NCBI RefSeq assembly: GCF_963674565.1
Contig: NZ_OY771430.1
Span: 1,860,001-1,924,000, forward strand
From: an uncultured Carboxylicivirga sp.
GTDB lineage: Bacteria > Bacteroidota > Bacteroidia > Bacteroidales > Marinilabiliaceae
DNA length: 64,000 bases
Direction of reading: 5' to 3'
Positions 60,077-64,000 of this stretch are shown piece by piece (position 1 is the first letter of the stretch; each line of letters starts with the position of its first letter). The notes under the pieces were generated by a model that saw nothing but the letters and a program-made list of their open reading frames with translations, ran no database searches and was not told the DNA's origin. The position numbers and the translations under genes are program-made.

Positions 60077-60250
60077 GGTCTGTATAAGAGTATTAGCGGA
60101 CTTCATAGCGGTTTCGTGTCAAGTTACCAAGTAGCCAAAGCTACACCTTTTTAATTAGTCAAATCGGTAGATTTGGCGGGGATGATTAGAACTGCTACCG
60201 TTCGAATACTCACAGAAACCGCTATTACTTTTATACTTTGTTATGCCCCG
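60070..60250 (-). repeat. attC-like site, long divergent type
   Basis: Core boxes AAC at 60074 and GTT at 60240. About 180 bp with CTGTATAAGAGTATTAGCGG and the pairing ACTTTTATAC; internal AGATTTGGCGGGGATGATTA is shared with the site at 50902. Confidence 0.7.
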
Positions 60251-60253
60251 TTT

Positions 60254-61267
60254 TTATTCATCATCAGGTTGATTTTCATGTCTTTTACAATCGAAAAGTA
60301 GGCAACCACATGGTTCAATCCAAACATTTTCACTTAAATCTACCTCGGGTTTTGACATTCCCTTTGAAATCAACTCGTTTATATTTTTAATCTCCTTTTT
60401 TAGCTCACTTAATCTTTCATTTTTTTCATGTTCCGAATCAAAATCCCATTCATCAGGTTTTGTATTAATCTCAAGAATCCAGTTTTCTCTTTCCGAAATC
60501 ATTTTCTGGTGTTGAGAAATCCACCTCTTTTTGTCACTTATAAATAGAGAATAAGACAATTCTTTCCAGTCGGTTAAATCAACTCCGTCTATTCCTTGTT
60601 TAATAAGTGATTCCATTGCTTTTTCAAAATCACTTGTTATGAAATATAGTAATCCAATTTCGTAGCCACCAATCATGGAAGCTGAATTGTTCTCAATATT
60701 TTGGAAAAGTCTATCAGCAATTTTTCTTGTACTTTCAGTGTCTTGCAATTCAAAATCCAAAACTGCCTGGTTAAAAGCACTTCTAAATTCAAAATCAAAT
60801 TCAGTATTTGCAATTTTAAAATAATCTCGCGAGGTTTCTAAATCACCTAATTTAAAATAGCAAAATCCAATATTGTGTAAAATATCTCTTCGGTCAGATT
60901 TTTCCTTTGCAATCAGCAAATTTTCCAAAGCATTTTTATAATCCTCTTTTTCCAACAACATGAAACCAAGCAAATAATATGGCAAATAAGATTTTGGTTT
61001 TTGTTTTATTAGTTCTTGTTGAATTTCAATCGCTCTATTTTCTTTTCCCCACTCAAAGTAAAGATACCATGCTAGGTTATGAGATGATTTAATCGTCTTT
61101 CTTGTCGAATATGCCAATTCGAAATGTTTCAAATCCTCATTGTCTGTTAACATGGAAGGATTTTCAAAATATCCAATTGCTATTCTGTTAATCAAGTCAA
61201 GGTTTTTAGGAGTATCCTTGAGTTTGTCAATCAAATCTTTAAGTTCTATTTCTGTTGTTGCTGTCAT
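60254..61267 (-). CDS. TPR-repeat protein (cassette gene)
   Basis: The 337-residue soluble protein is built of helical repeats of TPR type (PKSYLPYYLLGFMLLEKEDY, ALENLLIAKEKS, DILHNIGFCYFKLGDLETS). It ends in a Cys/His tail (EPCGCLLFDCKRHE) that could bind a metal. It probably mediates protein contacts. Cassette edges GTTATGCCCC and GGGGCATAAC match. Confidence 0.7.
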   Translation of the reverse strand: MTATTEIELKDLIDKLKDTPKNLDLINRIAIGYFENPSMLTDNEDLKHFELAYSTRKTIKSSHNLAWYLYFEWGKENRAIEIQQELIKQKPKSYLPYYLLGFMLLEKEDYKNALENLLIAKEKSDRRDILHNIGFCYFKLGDLETSRDYFKIANTEFDFEFRSAFNQAVLDFELQDTESTRKIADRLFQNIENNSASMIGGYEIGLLYFITSDFEKAMESLIKQGIDGVDLTDWKELSYSLFISDKKRWISQHQKMISERENWILEINTKPDEWDFDSEHEKNERLSELKKEIKNINELISKGMSKPEVDLSENVWIEPCGCLLFDCKRHENQPDDE

Positions 61268-61278
61268 TTCTTAAATGG

Positions 61279-61412
61279 GGCATAACGTTTGCTGGATGAA
61301 GTCGTGGCGCATTAGTCGTGGTGTCGTGTCACCCGATAGGGGGACTAAGACGCTAGACAAAGGCGTCAGGACGAGCAAACCTAGCCATGCTTTATTCCAG
61401 CGTGTTAGCTGC
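61279..61412 (-). repeat. attC-like site, main type
   Basis: Core boxes AAC at 61284 and GTT at 61404. Has AAGACGCTAGACAAAGGCG. Confidence 0.8.
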
Positions 61413-61974
61413 CGTTTTTTATTTTTCTACTTGATTTACCTTTTCTTAGATATTCAATTTCTTTTCCGTCTTTATCATATGGCTGTATATCCAACTTTAT
61501 AAGTTTCATTCTAGATAAAGTATCACATTCAAATAAAAGTCTTCTATTAGTGCTTATTAAAGCATATGTCGTATCTGGACTATATTTAATAATTCTTGAA
61601 AACATATCAAGAGAATCTGAATTGTAAGCTTTCAATGATATAGAATCTATTTGTTTAGGACATTCACAATTCCATGTGTTTTGAAAGTTATATTTTAAAG
61701 AGTCCGATAGGTCCGATTCTTTTCTAAACATTAATTTAAGTGCTATTTTATATTCTTCAACGCTAATATTAACAGAGTCTAATTCTTTAATACTCACTGG
61801 AAATTCTCCAGTTTGCATTCTATAATAAATAATTTTTGCCGTTAGAATTTTTTTGCATGTGTCTTGTTGTGCATATGTTATAATTGCATTTGAAAATGTC
61901 TCCGCAATTGGATCAAGTATAGCTTTACAACTAAAAAACAATAATAGAACTCCAACATTTATTAAAAATCTCAT
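61405..61974 (-). CDS. Lipoprotein, unknown (cassette gene)
   Basis: The 189-residue protein has a signal peptide with lipobox (LLFFSC), a helical part like a prepilin N-terminal stretch (AKIIYYRMQTGEFPVSIKEL) and an exported domain with NTWNCECPKQ. Function unknown. Cassette edges GTTAGCTGCC and GGCAGCTAAC match. Confidence 0.6.
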   Translation of the reverse strand: MRFLINVGVLLLFFSCKAILDPIAETFSNAIITYAQQDTCKKILTAKIIYYRMQTGEFPVSIKELDSVNISVEEYKIALKLMFRKESDLSDSLKYNFQNTWNCECPKQIDSISLKAYNSDSLDMFSRIIKYSPDTTYALISTNRRLLFECDTLSRMKLIKLDIQPYDKDGKEIEYLRKGKSSRKIKNGS

Positions 61975-62011
61975 ATTTCAGAATGTAATTTCAATTTTTT
62001 AAGCAAAATGG

Positions 62012-62146
62012 CAGCTAACGTTTGCTGGATGAAGTCGTGGCGCATTAGTCGTGGTGTCGTGTCACCCGGTAGGGGGACTAAGACGGTAGACTAAGGTGTC
62101 AGGACGAGCAAAACCAGCCATGCTTTATGCCAGCGTGTTGTTTGCT
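62012..62146 (-). repeat. attC-like site, main type
   Basis: Core boxes AAC at 62017 and GTT at 62137. Near-consensus. Confidence 0.8.
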
Positions 62147-62153
62147 GTTGTTT

Positions 62154-62450
62154 TTATTCGTTTTTATTTGCTTTATTTATAATTCTAAGTCCCAATAATG
62201 TGCCTGCAATAATTCCTAAAACAATGGTCAGAACTATATTAAAAGTTGATGGAACAGGGTGTCCTCCTTCTGAGGATTTAATTTCGTAAAATATGTCGAA
62301 AAGTTTAGTCGTGTCATGAGAATGATAATAGCAAGGATCTGGTATTATCCAATTTTCAATTAATAATAGGTTTAATAATAAGAATCCAATGATTCCAATA
62401 ATGGCAAATATTATTAACTGAAATGTCCGAGTTATTATATTTCGAGTCAT
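62154..62450 (-). CDS. Two-helix membrane protein, unknown (cassette gene)
   Basis: The 98-residue protein has two membrane helices separated by an exported loop with DPCYYHSHDTTKLFD. Cassette edges GTTGTTTGCT and AGCAAACAAC match. No family is recognised. Confidence 0.55.
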   Translation of the reverse strand: MTRNIITRTFQLIIFAIIGIIGFLLLNLLLIENWIIPDPCYYHSHDTTKLFDIFYEIKSSEGGHPVPSTFNIVLTIVLGIIAGTLLGLRIINKANKNE

Positions 62451-62540
62451 GAAATTTCTTGATCTGTCTAAAAAAGTCTGTTTAGGTTTACACTAATTCA
62501 AATAGAAGAATCCTAATTAGGAATGCTCCGCATCAATAGC

Positions 62541-62737
62541 AAACAACGTTTGGCTATGAAACGTACGGAATTGATTACTATTTCGTGTCAGTTTACTCAT
62601 GAGCCAAGCATTTGTTTTACCAAAGTTAATTATTTAACCTAAATAGTCAAGACGAATGTCTTGGCGGAGCTAACAAGTAGCGTAACCGTTGAATTTACCG
62701 AGTAAACCGTATGTTTTATGAGCCGTTGTTGCACACC
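62541..62737 (-). repeat. attC-like site, long divergent type
   Basis: Core boxes AAC at 62545 and GTT at 62728. The arm GGCTATGAAACGTACGG pairs with CCGTATGTTTTATGAGCC; AATGTCTTGGCGGAGCTAAC is related to the centre of the other long sites. Confidence 0.75.
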
Positions 62738-62738
62738 G

Positions 62739-63368
62739 TTATTCATCTTTATATTTATTTATCAATTCTTTCCATTCGTATACTAAATCTATTGCCATTT
62801 TACTATCATGCGGAAATCCAGTCCTTTTATAACGTAAAATTCCTTTCTTATCGATAATCAGCGTTACAGGATAACCATAAATGCCAAATTTTTGAGAAAA
62901 TCTTGAGCACCGATTCATTTTTTGTTCTTTATCTGGGCTTTCAGGGAAAAGTTGATATTCAGGCACCGCATTCTTGGCGTAAGTTAATTTTAAAGGATCT
63001 GATGGTTTTTCTGGGGTAATTTTATTAATATATTCTTCTAATCCATATTTATTATACGGATAAATTCCAACAATACTAAAATCATCATTAATTCCATAAA
63101 TTTCAAACAATTCATTTAAGTATTCATATTCAATGACGCAAGATTTGCAACCAATTCTTGAGAATTGAATTATAGTTACTTTATTTTGAAAATAATCTTT
63201 GTTTATTTCAACACTATCAATTGTAAAACCTTTAATTTCTGGCATAAGACTATCTACCACCAATTTATTTGCATTAAAATCCGTTGGCATTACTTGACCG
63301 AATCCTTTTGTGCTTAGAATAATTAAAATTGATGTAAAAAATATAAAACCATTTAGTATTCTATTCAT
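62739..63368 (-). CDS. Thioredoxin-like (TlpA/AhpC-type) exported protein (cassette gene)
   Basis: From the ATG at 63368 the 209-residue protein has a signal peptide (to GFGQ) and a thioredoxin-like fold. The redox centre is CKSC in FSRIGCKSCVIEY, with the cis-Pro loop YGYPVTLIIDKKG and a final helix. It resembles TlpA-type periplasmic thiol enzymes. The longer open frame to 63497 lies in the attC. Cassette edges GTTGCACACC and GGTGTGCAAC match. Confidence 0.75.
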   Translation of the reverse strand: MNRILNGFIFFTSILIILSTKGFGQVMPTDFNANKLVVDSLMPEIKGFTIDSVEINKDYFQNKVTIIQFSRIGCKSCVIEYEYLNELFEIYGINDDFSIVGIYPYNKYGLEEYINKITPEKPSDPLKLTYAKNAVPEYQLFPESPDKEQKMNRCSRFSQKFGIYGYPVTLIIDKKGILRYKRTGFPHDSKMAIDLVYEWKELINKYKDE

Positions 63369-63386
63369 TTTCTTGGGTTTTAATGG

Positions 63387-63522
63387 TGTGCAACGGCTCG
63401 AATATGCGTAGTGCGGGATTTCAAGGCGCTTTTCTATCAAACCGCTACGATTTTTATTAAATGCTCTAAAGTTCAAATTTACCAAATTGCCCCGCATTAC
63501 GTATATTTATTGTTGTATACTG
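63387..63522 (-). repeat. attC-like site, divergent type
   Basis: Core boxes AAC at 63392 and GTT at 63512. The arm GAATATGCGTAGTGCGGG pairs with CCCGCATTACGTATATT. Confidence 0.75.
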
Positions 63523-63692
63523 GGCTTTGTTCACTTTCAGGTAGTTAAGCTCTATCCGTGCACAGATTTTTGTTTTTGGGTTGGCAATCTTTCCGTGCGT
63601 TTGGGTAGCCATACTCTTTGACAAGTTTTGGTTTGTGTGCTGGCATTTTTGTGCGACTTGGCAATGTGTATGGATGCGAAGGGCTGGCATAT
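63523..63692 (-). other. 3' part of the last cassette without a gene
   Basis: This 170-base stretch between the attC and the partial gene holds no convincing frame. It is G/T-rich on the + strand, unlike most cassettes, and may be remains of an older gene. Confidence 0.4.
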
Positions 63693-64000
63693 CTATTTCA
63701 TTAATTCTGCTAATTCCTCAAAACTTGATATTCCGTTTAATTCATTTGTATCAATCCATTCAATTCCATTGTTGGGAACATAATAACTAATTCCAGCTTT
63801 GAAATCTTTCGAGTCTTTGTTTTTGTCAAGTATAACTTTCCATTCCATTGGCAAATTATTAGTCCTAATAATTTCATAGAAATCATTTGATAATGGAGAT
63901 GTGGATTTAGGTTTTAAAACAATAAATAGTACTCCAAGTTTTATTTCTTTTGCTACCTGTAAATAACCAACCAACTGAGAATACTCTGCCAATCCTAATT
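63693..64000 (-). CDS. Soluble protein, partial at window edge (cassette gene)
   Basis: The frame is open to the window edge, so the true start lies to the right (codons before the TTG at 63992 continue as Leu-Gly). The visible ~100 residues contain KLGVLFIVLKPKS and MEWKVILDKNKDSKDF and end in SFEELAELMK. No family is recognised. Confidence 0.55.
   Translation of the reverse strand, partial: LGLAEYSQLVGYLQVAKEIKLGVLFIVLKPKSTSPLSNDFYEIIRTNNLPMEWKVILDKNKDSKDFKAGISYYVPNNGIEWIDTNELNGISSFEELAELMK

Larger units (their letters stand above)
35310..64000 (-). other. Integron-like gene cassette array (no integrase in view)
   Basis: About 31 attC-like sites separate short cassettes whose genes nearly all lie on the minus strand. 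Each cassette begins and ends in complementary bases specific to it, for example GTTGTACCCC...GGGGTACAAC, as expected when one core half is carried at each end of a circular cassette. The gene 5' end is close to the cassette edge and the attC follows the 3' end. Orientation places any attI and intI to the right of the window. It would be called a CALIN (cluster of attC sites lacking integrase) unless an integrase is found nearby. Confidence 0.8.

Noticed and set aside
36041..62146. CRISPR array
   Set aside because: Repeats are ~130 bp, spaced by 400-1300 bp of coding DNA and have cassette-type ends; no cas genes are present.
1..64000. tRNA or rRNA genes
   Set aside because: No cloverleaf with CCA-type acceptor or rRNA signature was noticed on either strand.

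Overview
The window comes from a member of the Bacteroidota. The DNA is AT-rich, promoters look like TAnnTTTG, many genes encode short-signal lipoproteins, and the families seen (RND-OMP fusions, DUF6660, TonB_C proteins, SAM-like tyrosine integrases) are typical of that phylum. It has three blocks.

Block 1 (1-22.6 kb, + strand) is a tightly packed phage-like element. It carries small leading genes (DUF4248-like, J-domain), a membrane-anchored transglutaminase-like protein, an arginine-rich candidate capsid protein followed by a strong terminator, several small beta-rich and membrane proteins, a virion-type peptidoglycan hydrolase and a repeat-rich spike. A cassette of polyvalent proteins follows: an m6A-m5C methyltransferase fusion, a Strawberry-notch helicase, an LPD1 metalloprotease-like protein and a RecA-type ATPase. 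A lysis module (small membrane proteins plus GH108 muramidase) closes the block. I see no terminase, portal, HK97 capsid or tail genes, so the virion type is unclear. Three polyvalent proteins share a 13-residue basic motif (K-[IL]-RAKAILIKQKQ). The ATPase appears to be made by -1 ribosomal frameshifting (G GGA AAG, 5-nt spacer, perfect 9-bp hairpin).

Block 2 (22.7-35.0 kb) is a metal-homeostasis region: a Fur-family regulator, a DUF6660 protein, a CzcA-type pump fused to a TolC-like domain, a His-rich CzcB adaptor, a PII-like protein, a DUF302 protein, an ICMT-like methyltransferase and two CDF-type transporters. Two promoters carry the same inverted-repeat operator. A minus-strand tyrosine recombinase closes the block.

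Block 3 (35.3 kb to the end) is an integron-like gene-cassette array of about 31 attC-like sites: 21 copies of one ~130-bp type, one internal variant and nine sites of other types. Almost all cassettes hold one minus-strand gene or a two-gene pair. Each cassette has its own 9-11 bp complementary ends (GTTR...YAAC), the signature of integron cassettes. One cassette (gene plus 3' attC) is present twice with breakpoints in the core site. No IntI integrase is in view; by orientation the platform would lie to the right of the window. Contents include SUKH-3, TonB_C, Hint, cREC, XRE-AlbA_2, TPR, thioredoxin-like and many membrane or lipoprotein unknowns. Two 1309-bp IS3-family copies have rearranged part of the array.
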